Shown in pieces: positions 1 to 12,549 of a stretch of DNA of 64,000 nt. This DNA comes from Sisyra terminalis (Eukaryota; Arthropoda; Insecta; Neuroptera; Sisyridae). The notes below the pieces were generated by a model. The model worked only from the letters and a program-made list of their open reading frames with translations. It was not told where the DNA came from and ran no database searches. The stretch covers positions 682,001 to 746,000 of the forward strand of contig OY292278.1 in NCBI GenBank assembly GCA_958496175.1, read 5' to 3'. Each line of letters opens with the position of its first letter. Positions within the stretch are counted from its first letter, which is position 1. Both the position numbers and the translations under genes were made by a program.

Positions 1-3000
1 GCGGATATCATTGCGGTTATTTTGCGGTGATATTTGCCGTTATTTTTGCGGATATCATTGCGGTTATTTTTGCGGATATTATTGCGGTTATTTTTGCGGA
101 TATCATTGCGGTTATTTTTGCGGATATCATTGCGGTTATTTTGCGGTGATATTTGCGGTTATTTTTGCGGATATCATTGCGGTTATTTTGCGGTAATATT
201 TGCGGTTATTTTTGCGGATATCATTGCGGTTATTTTTGCGGATATCATTGCGGTTATTTTGCGGTGATATTTGCGGTTATTTTTGCGGATATCATTGCGG
301 TTATTTTGCGGTAATATTTGCGGTTATTTTTGCGGATATCATTGCGGTTATTTTGCCGGATATTATTGCGGTTATTTTTGCGGATATTATTGCGGTTATT
401 TTTGCGGATATCATTGCGGTTATTTTGCGGTAACATTTGCGGTTATTTTTGCGGATATTATTGCGGTTATTTTTGCGGATATCATTGCGGTTATTTTGCG
501 GATATCATTGCGGTAATTTTTGCGGATATCATTGCGGTTATTTTGCGGTGATATTTGCGGTTATTTTTGCGGATATCATTGCGTTTATTTTGCGGTGATA
601 ATTGCGGTTATTTTTGCGGATATCATTGCGGTTATTTTGCGGTGATATTTGCGGTTATTTTTGCGGATATCATTGCGGTTATTTTTGCGGATATTATTGC
701 GGTTATTTTTGCGGATATCATTACGGTTATTTTGCGGTAATATTTGCGGTTATTTTTGCGGATATTATTGCGGTTATTTTGCTGTAATATTTGCGGTTAA
801 TTTTGCGGATATCATTGCGGTTATTTTTGCGGATATTATTGCGGTTATTTTTGCGGATATCATTGCGGTTACTTTGCGGTGATATTTGCGGTTATTTTTG
901 CGGATATCATTGCGGTTATTTTTGCGGATATTATTGCGGTTATTTTTGCGGATATTATTGCGGTTATTTTTGCGGATATCATTGCGGTTATTATGCGGTA
1001 ATATTTGCGGTTATTTTTGCGGATATTATTGCGGTTATTTTTGCGGATATCATTGCGGTTATTTTGCGGTGATATTTGCGGTTATTTTTGCAGATATCAT
1101 TGCGGTTATTTTTGCGGATATCATTGCGGTTATTTTGCGGTAATATTTGCGGTTATTTTTGCGGATATCATTGCGGTTATTTTTGCGGATATATTTGCGG
1201 TTATTTTTGCGGATATCATTGCGGTTATTTTGCGGTGATATTTGCGGTTATTTTTGCAGATATCATTGCGGTTATTTTTGCGGATATCATTGCGGTTATT
1301 TTGCGGTGATATTTGCGGTAATTTTTGCGGATATCATTGCGGTTATTTTGCGGTAATAATTGCGGTTATTTTTGCTCATATCATTGCGGTTATTTTTGCG
1401 GATATCATTGCGGTTATTTTGCGGTGATATTTGCGGTTATATTTGCGGATATCATTGCGGTTATTTTTGCGGATATCATTGCGGTTATTTTGCGGTAATA
1501 TTTGCGGTTATTTTTGCGGATATCATTGCGGTTATTTTGCGGTAATATTTGCGGTTATTTTTGCGGATATTATTGCGGTTATTTTGCTGTAATATTTGCG
1601 GTTAATTTTGCGGATATCATTGCGGTTATTTTGCGGTAATATTTGCGGTTATTTTTGCGGATATCATTGCGGTTATTTTTGCGGATATCATTGCGGTTAT
1701 TTTGCGGTGATATTTGCGGTTATTTTTGCGGATATCATAGCGGTTATTTTCGGTGATATTTGCGGTTATTTTTTCGGATATCATTGCGGTTATTTTGCGG
1801 TGATATTTGCGGTTATTTTTGCGGATATCATTGCGGTTATTTTGCGGTGATATTTGCGGTTATTTTTGCGGATATCATTGCGGTTATTTTTGCGGATATC
1901 ATTGCGGTTATTTTGCGGTAATATTTGCGGTTATTTTTGCGGATATCATTGCGGTTATTTTTGCGGATATTATTGCGGTTATTTTTGCGGATATCATTGC
2001 GGTTATTTTTGCGGATATCATTGCGGTTATTTTGCGGTAATATTTGCGGTTATTTTTGCAGATATCATTGCGGTTATTTTGCGGTGATATTTGCGGTTAT
2101 TTTTGCGGATATTATTGCGGTTATTTTTGCGGATATCATTGCGGTTATTTTGCGGTGATATTTGCGGTTATTTTTGCGGATATTATTGCGGTTATTTTTG
2201 CGGATATCATTGCGGTTATTTTGCGGTGATATTTGCGGTTATTTTTGCGGATATCATTGCGGTTATTTTTGCGGATATTATTGCGGTTATTTTTGCGGAT
2301 ATTATTGCGGTTATTTTTGCGGATATCATTGCGGTTATTTTTGCGGATATTATTGCGGTTATTTTTGCGGATATTATTGCGGTTATTTTTGCGGATATCA
2401 TTGCGGTTATTTTGCGGTAATATTTGCGGTTATTTTTGCGGATATCATTGCGGTTATTTTGCGGTAATATTTGCGGTTATTTTTGCGGATATCATTGCGG
2501 TTATTTTTGCGGATATCATTGCGGTTATTTTACGGTGATATTTGCGGTTATTTTTGCGGATATCATTGCGGTTATTTTGCGGTAATATTTGCGGTTATTT
2601 TTGCGGATATCATTGCGGTTATTTTTGCGGATATTATTGCGGTTATTTTTGCGGATATCATTGCGGTTATTTTTGCGGATATCATTGCGGTTATTTTGCG
2701 GTAACATTTGCGGTTATTTTTGCGGATATTATTGCGGTTATTTTTGCGGATATCATTGCGGTTATTTTTGCGGATATCATTGCGGTTATTTTGCGGTAAT
2801 ATTTGCGGTTATTTTTGCGGATATCATTGCGGTTATTTTTGCGGATATTATTGCGGTTATTTTTGCGGATATTATTGCGGTTATTTTTGCGGATATCATT
2901 GCGGTTATTTTGCGGTGATATTTGCGGTTATTTTTGCGGATATCATTGCGGTTATTTTTGCGGATATAATAGCGGTTATTTTGCGGTGATATTTGCGGTT

Positions 3001-4507
3001 ATTTTTGCGGATATCATTGCGGTTATTTTGCGGTAATATTTGCGGTTATTTTTGCGGATATCATTGCGGTTATTTTTGCGGATATTATTGCGGTTATTTT
3101 TGCGGATATCATTGCAGTTAATTTTGCGGATATCATTGCGGTTATTTTGCGGTGATATTTGCGGTTAATTTTGCGGATATCATTGCGGTTATTTTGCGGT
3201 AGTATTTGCGGTTATTTTGCGGATATTATTGCGATTATTTTTGCGGATATCATTGCGGTTATTTTGCGGTGATTTTTGCGGTTATTTTTGCGGATATCAT
3301 TGCGGTTATTTTTGCGGATATTATTGCGGTTATTTTTGCGGATATTATTGCGGTTATTTTTGCGGATATCATTGCGGTTATTTTGCGGTGATATTTGCGG
3401 TTATTTTTGCGGATATCATTGCGGTTATTTTGCGGTAATATTTGCGGTTATTTTTGCGGATATCATTGCGGTTATTTTTGCGGATATTATTGCGGTTATT
3501 TTTGCGGATATCATTGCGGTTATTTTGCGGTGATATTTGCGGTTATTTTTGCGGATATCATTGCGGTTATTTTGCGGTAATATTTGCGGTTATTTTTACG
3601 GATATCATTGCGGTTATTTTTGCGGATATTATTGCGGTTATTTTTGCGGATATCATTGCGGTTATTTTGCGGTGATATTTGCCGTTATTTTTGCGGATAT
3701 CATCGGTTATTTTTGCGGATATTATTGCGGTTATTTTTGCGGACATCATTGCGGTTATTTTTGCGGATATCACTGCGGTTATTTTGCGGTGATATTTGCG
3801 GTTATTTTTGCGGATATCATTGCGGTTATTTTGCGGTAATATTTGCGGTTATTTTTGCGGATATCATTGCGGTTATTTTTGCGGATATCATTGCGGTTAT
3901 TTTGCGGTGATATTTGCGGTTATTTTTGCGGATATCATTGCGGTTATTTTGCGGTAATATTTGCGGTTATTTTTGCGGATATCATTGCGGTTATTTTTGC
4001 GGATATTATTGCGGTTATTTTTGCGGATATTATTGCGGTTATTTTTGCGGATATCATTGCGGTTATTGTGCGGTAACATTTGCGGTTATTTTTGCGGATA
4101 TTATTGCGGTTATTTTCGCGGATATCATTGCGGTTATTTTGCGGATATCATTGCGGTTATTTTGCGGTGATATTTGCGGTTATTTTTGCGGATATCATTG
4201 CGGTTATTTTTGCGGATATTATTGCGGTATTTTTGCGGATATCATTGCGGTTATTTTTGCGGATATCATTGCGGTTATTTTGCGGTGATATTTGCGGTTA
4301 TTTTTGTGGATATCATTGCGGTTATTTTGCGGTAATATTTGCGGTTATTTTTGCGGATATCATTGCGGTTATTTTTGCGGATATCATTGCGGTTATTTTG
4401 CGGTGATATTTGCGGTTATTTTTGCGGATATCATTGCGGTTATTTTGCGGTAATATTTGCGGTTATTTTTGCGGATATCATTGCGGTTATTTTTGCGGAT
4501 ATTATTG
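1..4507 (+). repeat. Irregular left block, mixed A and B units without clear long HOR
   Basis: This stretch uses the same 24/23-bp units, but I could not find long near-identical copies inside it, unlike the rest of the window. Unit order is variable, and scattered single-base variants (for example G to A at 1092, C to T at 4307) are mostly not shared with neighbours. Around 1,740-1,780 it has the TTTTCGG marker, in which the G before CGG is missing, that becomes common between 5 and 21 kb. Around 3,840-4,650 it resembles a segment near 21.8-22.6 kb. It may be an older or less homogenised part of the array; that is inference. Confidence 0.8.
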
Positions 4508-5000
4508 CGGTTATTTTTGCGGATATTATTGCGGTTATTTTTGCGGATATCATTGCGGTTATTTTGCGGTAACATTTGCGGTTATTTTTGCGGATATTAT
4601 TGCGGTTATTTTTGCGGATATCATTGCGGTTATTTTGCGGATATCATAGCGCTTATTTTTGCGGATATCATTGCGGTTATTTTTGCGGATATTATTGCGG
4701 TTATTTTTGCGGATATCATTGCGGTTATTTTTGCGGATATTATTGCGGTTATTTTTGCGGATATCATTGCGGTTATTTTTGCGGATATCATTGCGGCTAT
4801 TTTGCGGTAACATTTGCGGTTATTTTTGCGGATATTATTGCGGTTATTTTTGCGGATATAATTGCGGTTATTTTGCGGTGATATATGCGGTTATTTTTGC
4901 GGATATCATTGCGGTTATTTTGCGGTGATATTTGCGGTTATTTTTGCGGATATCATTGCGGTTATTGTGCGGTAATATTTGCGGTTATTTTTGCGGATAT
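4508..5000 (+). repeat. 639-bp-offset duplication, copy 1
   Basis: About 490 bp repeats at an offset of 639 bp (copy 2 at 5,147-5,639). Both copies carry the same uncommon landmarks in order: a GCGGTAACATTT word, a TCATAGCGCTTATT variant, a GCGGCTATT word, an ATATATGCGG variant and a TTATTGTGCGG variant. A C/A difference in a GATATAATT word near 4,860 separates this copy from the second. The match ends at 5,000/5,639, where the TATTATT and TATCATT forms differ. Confidence 0.85.
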
Positions 5001-5146
5001 TATTGCGGTTATTTTTGCGGATATCATTGCGGTTATTTTTGCGGATATCATTGCGGTTATTTTGCGGTGATATTTGCGGTTATTTTTGCGGATATCATTG
5101 CGGTTATTTTCGGTGATATTTGCGGTTATTTTTTCGGATATCATTG

Positions 5147-5639
5147 CGGTTATTTTTGCGGATATTATTGCGGTTATTTTTGCGGATATCATTGCGGTTA
5201 TTTTGCGGTAACATTTGCGGTTATTTTTGCGGATATTATTGCGGTTATTTTTGCGGATATCATTGCGGTTATTTTGCGGATATCATAGCGCTTATTTTTG
5301 CGGATATCATTGCGGTTATTTTTGCGGATATTATTGCGGTTATTTTTGCGGATATCATTGCGGTTATTTTTGCGGATATTATTGCGGTTATTTTTGCGGA
5401 TATCATTGCGGTTATTTTTGCGGATATCATTGCGGCTATTTTGCGGTAACATTTGCGGTTATTTTTGCGGATATTATTGCGGTTATTTTTGCGGATATCA
5501 TTGCGGTTATTTTGCGGTGATATATGCGGTTATTTTTGCGGATATCATTGCGGTTATTTTGCGGTGATATTTGCGGTTATTTTTGCGGATATCATTGCGG
5601 TTATTGTGCGGTAATATTTGCGGTTATTTTTGCGGATAT
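5147..5639 (+). repeat. 639-bp-offset duplication, copy 2
   Basis: This is the second copy of the segment at 4,508-5,000, with the same ordered landmark variants. Between the copies (about 5,001-5,146) lies a short stretch holding the TTTTCGG marker followed by TTTTTTCGG, which reappears in the blocks to the right. Confidence 0.85.
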
Positions 5640-5799
5640 CATTGCGGTTATTTTTGCGGATATTATTGCGGTTATTTTTGCGGATATCATTGCGGTTATT
5701 TTTGCGGATATCATTGCGGTTATTGTGCGGTAATATTTGCGGTTATTTTTGCGGATATTATTGCGGTTATTTTTGCGGATATCATTGCGGTTATTTTTG

Positions 5800-6390
5800 C
5801 GGATATCATTGCGGTTATTTTGCGGTAATATTTGCGGTTATTTTTGCGGATATCATTGCGGTTATTTTTGCGGATATTATTGCGGTTATTTTTGCGGATA
5901 TCATTGCGGTTATTTTGCGGTGATATTTGCGGTTATTTTTGCGGATATCATTGCGGTTATTTTTGCGGATATTATTGCGGTTATTTTTGCGGATATCATG
6001 CGGTTATTTTTGCGGATATCATTGCGGTTATTTTGCGGTAATATTTGCGGTTATTTTTGCGGATATTATTGCGGTTATTTTTGCGGATATCATTGCGGTT
6101 ATTTTGCGGTGATATTTGCGGTTATTTTTGCGGATATCATTGCGGTTATTTTCGGTGATATTTGCGGTTATTTTTTCGGATATCATTGCGGTTATTTTTG
6201 CGGATATTATTGCGGTTATTTTTGCGGATATCATTGCGGTTATTTTTGCGGATATTATTGCGGTTATTTTTGCGGATATTATTGCGGTTATTTTTGCGGA
6301 TATCATTGCGGTTATTTTGCGGTAATATTTGCGGTTATTTTTGCGGATATCATTGCGGTTATTTTTGCGGATATCATTGCGGTTATTTGC
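5800..6390 (+). repeat. 1,110-bp-offset duplication, copy 1
   Basis: This stretch recurs 1,110 bp further on (6,910-7,500), and its right part recurs again about 1,796 bp on. Diagnostic landmarks are a GATATCATGCGG join near 5,995, where two bases of the word are missing, and the paired TTTTCGG/TTTTTTCGG marker near 6,150-6,178. Near 6,384 a y word is shortened to GCGGTTATTT, a variant shared with the third copy near 8,180 but not with the second. Confidence 0.85.
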
Positions 6391-6909
6391 GGTAATATTT
6401 GCGGTTATTTTTGCGGATATTATTGCGGTTATTTTTGCGGATATCATTGCGGTTATTTTGCGGTGATATTTGCGGTTATTTTTGCGGATATCATTGCGGT
6501 TATTTTCGGTGATATTTGCGGTTATTTTTGCGGATATCATTGCGGTTATTTTGGCGGATATTATTGCGGTTATTTTTGCGGATATCATTGCGGTTATTTT
6601 TGCGGATATCATTGCGGCTATTTTGCGGTAACATTTGCGGTTATTTTTGCGGATATTATTGCGGTTATTTTTGCGGATATCATTGCGGTTATTTTGCGGT
6701 GATATATGCGGTTATTTTTGCGGATATCATTGCGGTTATTTTGCGGTGATATTTGCGGTTATTTTTGCGGATATCATTGCGGTTATTGTGCGGTAATATT
6801 TGCGGTTATTTTTGCGGATATTATTGCGGTTATTTTTGCGGATATCATTGCGGTTATTTTTGCGGATATCATTGCGGTTATTTTGCGGTGATATTTGCGG
6901 TTATTTTTG

Positions 6910-7500
6910 CGGATATCATTGCGGTTATTTTGCGGTAATATTTGCGGTTATTTTTGCGGATATCATTGCGGTTATTTTTGCGGATATTATTGCGGTTATT
7001 TTTGCGGATATCATTGCGGTTATTTTGCGGTGATATTTGCGGTTATTTTTGCGGATATCATTGCGGTTATTTTTGCGGATATTATTGCGGTTATTTTTGC
7101 GGATATCATGCGGTTATTTTTGCGGATATCATTGCGGTTATTTTGCGGTAATATTTGCGGTTATTTTTGCGGATATTATTGCGGTTATTTTTGCGGATAT
7201 CATTGCGGTTATTTTGCGGTGATATTTGCGGTTATTTTTGCGGATATCATTGCGGTTATTTTCGGTGATATTTGCGGTTATTTTTTCGGATATCATTGCG
7301 GTTATTTTTGCGGATATTATTGCGGTTATTTTTGCGGATATCATTGCGGTTATTTTTGCGGATATTATTGCGGTTATTTTTGCGGATATTATTGCGGTTA
7401 TTTTTGCGGATATCATTGCGGTTATTTTGCGGTAATATTTGCGGTTATTTTTGCGGATATCATTGCGGTTATTTTTGCGGATATCATTGCGGTTAATTTG
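6910..7500 (+). repeat. 1,110-bp-offset duplication, copy 2
   Basis: This is the second copy of 5,800-6,390. It has the same CATGCGG join and TTTTCGG marker, but ends in GCGGTTAATTT near 7,490 where copies 1 and 3 have GCGGTTATTT. A third partial copy lies 686 bp to the right (about 7,700-8,190), inside the following 2.7-kb repeat. Confidence 0.85.
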
Positions 7501-9829
7501 CGGTAATATTTGCGGTTATTTTTGCGGATATTATTGCGGTTATTTTTGCGGATATCATTGCGGTTATTTTGCGGTGATATTTGCGGTTATTTTTGCGGAT
7601 ATCATTGCGGTTATTTTTGCGGATATCATTGCGGCTATTTTGCGGTAACATTTGCGGTTATTTTTGCGGATATTATTGCGGTTATTTTTGCGGATATCAT
7701 TGCGGTTATTTTGCGGTGATATTTGCGGTTATTTTTGCGGATATCATTGCGGTTATTTTTGCGGATATTATTGCGGTTATTTTTGCGGATATCATGCGGT
7801 TATTTTTGCGGATATCATTGCGGTTATTTTGCGGTAATATTTGCGGTTATTTTTGCGGATATTATTGCGGTTATTTTTGCGGATATCATTGCGGTTATTT
7901 TGCGGTGATATTTGCGGTTATTTTTGCGGATATCATTGCGGTTATTTTCGGTGATATTTGCGGTTATTTTTTCGGATATCATTGCGGTTATTTTTGCGGA
8001 TATTATTGCGGTTATTTTTGCGGATATCATTGCGGTTATTTTTGCGGATATTATTGCGGTTATTTTTGCGGATATTATTGCGGTTATTTTTGCGGATATC
8101 ATTGCGGTTATTTTGCGGTAATATTTGCGGTTATTTTTGCGGATATCATTGCGGTTATTTTTGCGGATATCATTGCGGTTATTTGCGGTAATATTTGCGG
8201 TTATTTTTGCGGATATTATTGCGGTTATTTTTGCGGATATCATTGCGGTTATTTTGCGGTGATATTTGCGGTTATTTTTGCGGATATCATTGCGGTTATT
8301 TTCGGTGATATTTGCGGTTATTTTTGCGGATATCATTGCGGTTATTTTGCGGTGATATATGCGGTTATTTTTGCGGATATCATTGCGGTTATTTTGCGGT
8401 GATATTTGCGGTTATTTTTGCGGATATCATTGCGGTTATTGTGCGGTAATATTTGCGGTTATTTTTGCGGATATTATTGCGGTTATTTTTGCGGATATCA
8501 TTGCGGTTATTTTTGCGGATATCATTGCGGTTATTTTGCGGTGATATTTGCGGTTATTTTTGCGGATATCATTGCGGTTATTTTGCGGTAATATTTGCGG
8601 TTATTTTTGCGGATATCATTGCGGTTATTTTGCGGTGATATTTGCGGTTATTTTTGCGGATATCATTGCGGTTATTTTGCGGTAATATTTGCGGTTATTT
8701 TTGCTCATATCATTGCGGTTATTTTTGCGGATATCATTGCGGTTATTTTTGCGGATATTATTGCGGTTATTTTTGCGGATATTAATGCGGTTATTTTTGC
8801 GGATATCATTGCGGTTATTTTGCGGTAACATTTGCGGTTATTTTTGCGGATATTATTGCGGTTATTTTTGCGGATATCATTGCGGTTATTTCGCGGATAT
8901 CATTGCGGTTATTTTTGCGGATATCATTGCGGTTATTTTGCGGTGATATTTGCGGATATTTTTGCGGATATCATTGCGTTTATTTTGCGGTGATATGTGC
9001 GGTTATTTTAGCGGATATCATTGCGGTTATTTTGCGGTGATATTAGCGGTTATTTTTGCGGATATCATTGCGGTTATTTTGGCGGATATTATTGCGGTTA
9101 TTTTTGCGGATATCATTGCGGTTATTTTGCGGTAATATTTGCGGTTATTTTTGCGGATATTATTGCGGTTATTTTGCTGTAATATTTTCGGTTAATTTTG
9201 CGGATATCATTGCGGTTATTTTTGCGGATATTATAGCGGTTATTTTTGCGGATATCATAGCGGTTATTTTGCGGTGATATTTGCGGTTATTTGTGCGGAT
9301 ATCATTGCGGTTATTTTTGCGGATATTATTGCGGTTATTTTTGCGGATATTATTGCGGTTATTTTTGCGGATATCATTGCGGTTATTTTGCGGTAATATT
9401 TGCGGTTATTTTTGCGGATATTATTGCGGTTATTTTTGCGGGTATCATTGCGGTTATTTTGCGGTGATATTTGCGGTTATTTTTGCGGATATCATTGCGG
9501 TTAATTTTGCGGATATCATTGCGGTTGTTTTGCGGAAATATTTGCGGTTATTTTTGCGGATATCATTGCGGTTATTTTTGCGGATATTATTGCGGTTATT
9601 TTTGCGGATATCATTGCGGTTATTTTCGCGGATATCATTGCGGTTATTTTGCGGTAATATTTGCGGTTATTTTTGCGGATATCATTGCGGTTATTTTGCG
9701 GTAATATTTGCGGTTATTTTTGCGGATATCATTGCGGTTTTTTTGCGGTAATATTTGCGGTTATTTTTGCGGATATTATTGCGGTTATTTTTGCGGATAT
9801 CATTGCGGTTATTTTGCGGTGATATTTGC
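7112..9829 (+). repeat. 2.7-kb higher-order repeat, copy a
   Basis: This unit recurs at an offset of 2,718 bp (copy b) and, from about 7,516 on, at 5,034 bp (copy c). Ordered landmarks shared by all three include the TTTTCGG marker pair, an ATATATGCGG variant, GCTCATATC near 8,703, ATTAATGCGG near 8,783, TTATTTCGCGG near 8,889, a TTATTTTAGCGG near 9,005, TTATTTGTGCGG near 9,290, a GCGGGTATC near 9,439 and GCGGAAATATTT near 9,534. The shared order of many rare variants makes segmental duplication certain; independent mutation could not give it. Confidence 0.93.
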
Positions 9830-12549
9830 GGTTATTTTTGCGGATATCATTGCGGTTATTTTGCGGTAATATTTGCGGTTATTTTTGCGGATATTGTTGC
9901 GGTTATTTTTGCGGATATCATTGCGGTTATTTTGCGGTGATATTTGCGGTTATTTTTGCGGATATCATTGCGGTTATTTTCGGTGATATTTGCGGTTATT
10001 TTTTCGGATATCATTGCGGTTATTTTTGCGGATATTATTGCGGTTATTTTTGCGGATATCATTGCGGTTATTTTTGCGGATATTATTGCGGTTATTTTTG
10101 CGGATATTATTGCGGTTATTTTTGCGGATATCATTGCGGTTATTTTGCGGTAATATTTGCGGTTATTTTTGCGGATATCATTGCGGTTATTTTTGCGGAT
10201 ATCATTGCGGTTAATTTGCGGTAATATTTGCGGTTATTTTTGCGGATATTATTGCGGTTATTTTTGCGGATATCATTGCGGTTATTTTGCGGTGATATTT
10301 GCGGTTATTTTTGCGGATATCATTGCGGTTATTTTTGCTGATATCATTGCGGCTATTTTGCGGTAACATTTGCGGTTATTTTTGCGGATATTATTGCGGT
10401 TATTTTTGCGGATATCATTGCGGTTATTTTGCGGTGATATTTGCGGTTATTTTTGCGGATATCATTGCGGTTATTTTTGCGGATATTATTGCGGTTATTT
10501 TTGCGGATATCATGCGGTTATTTTTGCGGATATCATTGCGGTTATTTTGCGGTAATATTTGCGGTTATTTTTGCGGATATTATTGCGGTTATTTTTGCGG
10601 ATATCATTGCGGTTATTTTGCGGTGATATTTGCGGTTATTTTTGCGGATATCATTGCGGTTATTTTCGGTGATATTTGCGGTTATTTTTTCGGATATCAT
10701 TGCGGTTATTTTTGCGGATATTATTGCGGTTATTTTTGCGGATATCATTGCGGTTATTTTTGCGGATATTATTGCGGTTATTTTTGCGGATATTATTGCG
10801 GTTATTTTTGCGGATATCATTGCGGTTATTTTGCGGTAATATTTGCGGTTATTTTTGCGGATATCATTGCGGTTATTTTTGCGGATATCATTGCGGTTAT
10901 TTGCGGTAATATTTGCGGTTATTTTTGCGGATATTATTGCGGTTATTTTTGCGGATATCATTGCGGTTATTTTGCGGTGATATTTGCGGTTATTTTTGCG
11001 GATATCATTGCGGTTATTTTCGGTGATATTTGCGGTTATTTTTGCGGATATCATTGCGGTTATTTTGCGGTGATATATGCGGTTATTTTTGCGGATATCA
11101 TTGCGGTTATTTTGCGGTGATATTTGCGGTTATTTTTGCGGATATCATTGCGGTTATTGTGCGGTAATATTTGCGGTTATTTTTGCGGATATTATTGCGG
11201 TTATTTTTGCGGATATCATTGCGGTTATTTTTGCGGATATCATTGCGGTTATTTTGCGGTGATATTTGCGGTTATTTTTGCGGATATCATTGCGGTTATT
11301 TTGCGGTAATATTTGCGGTTATTTTTGCGGATATCATTGCGGTTATTTTGCGGTGATATTTGCGGTTATTTTTGCGGATATCATTGCGGTTATTTTGCGG
11401 TAATATTTGCGGTTATTTTTGCTCATATCATTGCGGTTATTTTTGCGGATATCATTGCGGTTATTTTTGCGGATATTATTGCGGTTATTTTTGCGGATAT
11501 TAATGCGGTTATTTTTGCGGATATCATTGCGGTTATTTTGCGGTAACATTTGCGGTTATTTTTGCGGATATTATTGCGGTTATTTTTGCGGATATCATTG
11601 CGGTTATTTCGCGGATATCATTGCGGTTATTTTTGCGGATATCATTGCGGTTATTTTGCGGTGATATTTGCGGATATTTTTGCGGATATCATTGCGTTTA
11701 TTTTGCGGTGATATGTGCGGTTATTTTAGCGGATATCATTGCGGTTATTTTGCGGTGATATTAGCGGTTATTTTTGCGGATATCATTGCGGTTATTTTGG
11801 CGGATATTATTGCGGTTATTTTTGCGGATATCATTGCGGTTATTTTGCGGTAATATTTGCGGTTATTTTTGCGGATATTATTGCGGTTATTTTGCTGTAA
11901 TATTTTCGGTTAATTTTGCGGATATCATTGCGGTTATTTTTGCGGATATTATAGCGGTTATTTTTGCGGATATCATAGCGGTTATTTTGCGGTGATATTT
12001 GCGGTTATTTGTGCGGATATCATTGCGGTTATTTTTGCGGATATTATTGCGGTTATTTTTGCGGATATTATTGCGGTTATTTTTGCGGATATCATTGCGG
12101 TTATTTTGCGGTAATATTTGCGGTTATTTTTGCGGATATTATTGCGGTTATTTTTGCGGGTATCATTGCGGTTATTTTGCGGTGATATTTGCGGTTATTT
12201 TTGCGGATATCATTGCGGTTAATTTTGCGGATATCATTGCGGTTGTTTTGCGGAAATATTTGCGGTTATTTTTGCGGATATCATTGCGGTTATTTTTGCG
12301 GATATTATTGCGGTTATTTTTGCGGATATCATTGCGGTTATTTTCGCGGATATCATTGCGGTTATTTTGCGGTAATATTTGCGGTTATTTTTGCGGATAT
12401 CATTGCGGTTATTTTGCGGTAATATTTGCGGTTATTTTTGCGGATATCATTGCGGTTTTTTTGCGGTAATATTTGCGGTTATTTTTGCGGATATTATTGC
12501 GGTTATTTTTGCGGATATCATTGCGGTTATTTTGTGGTGATATTTGCGG
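9830..12549 (+). repeat. 2.7-kb higher-order repeat, copy b
   Basis: This is the 2,718-bp-offset copy of 7,112-9,829 and carries the same series of rare words. Differences include a GATATTGTT word near 9,890 and a GCTGATATC near 10,337 that copy a lacks. The right boundary with copy c is a junction near 12,535-12,560, marked by GTGG at 12,535. Confidence 0.93.

Noticed and set aside
6028..6612. 194-codon open frame on the - strand (SAKITAMI / RKNNRNDI cycles)
   Set aside because: This is the antisense of the same satellite. Class A units lack stops in two of the three reverse frames, so long reverse frames are expected.
5737..6702. Longest open frame, 321 codons on the + strand
   Set aside because: It starts at a TTG and encodes cycles of 8 residues such as CGYFCGYH and AVIFADII straight from the 24-bp repeat, changing frame at units of irregular length. 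Equal frames occur in other copies and in other frames. No domain, signal or independent codon use is visible.
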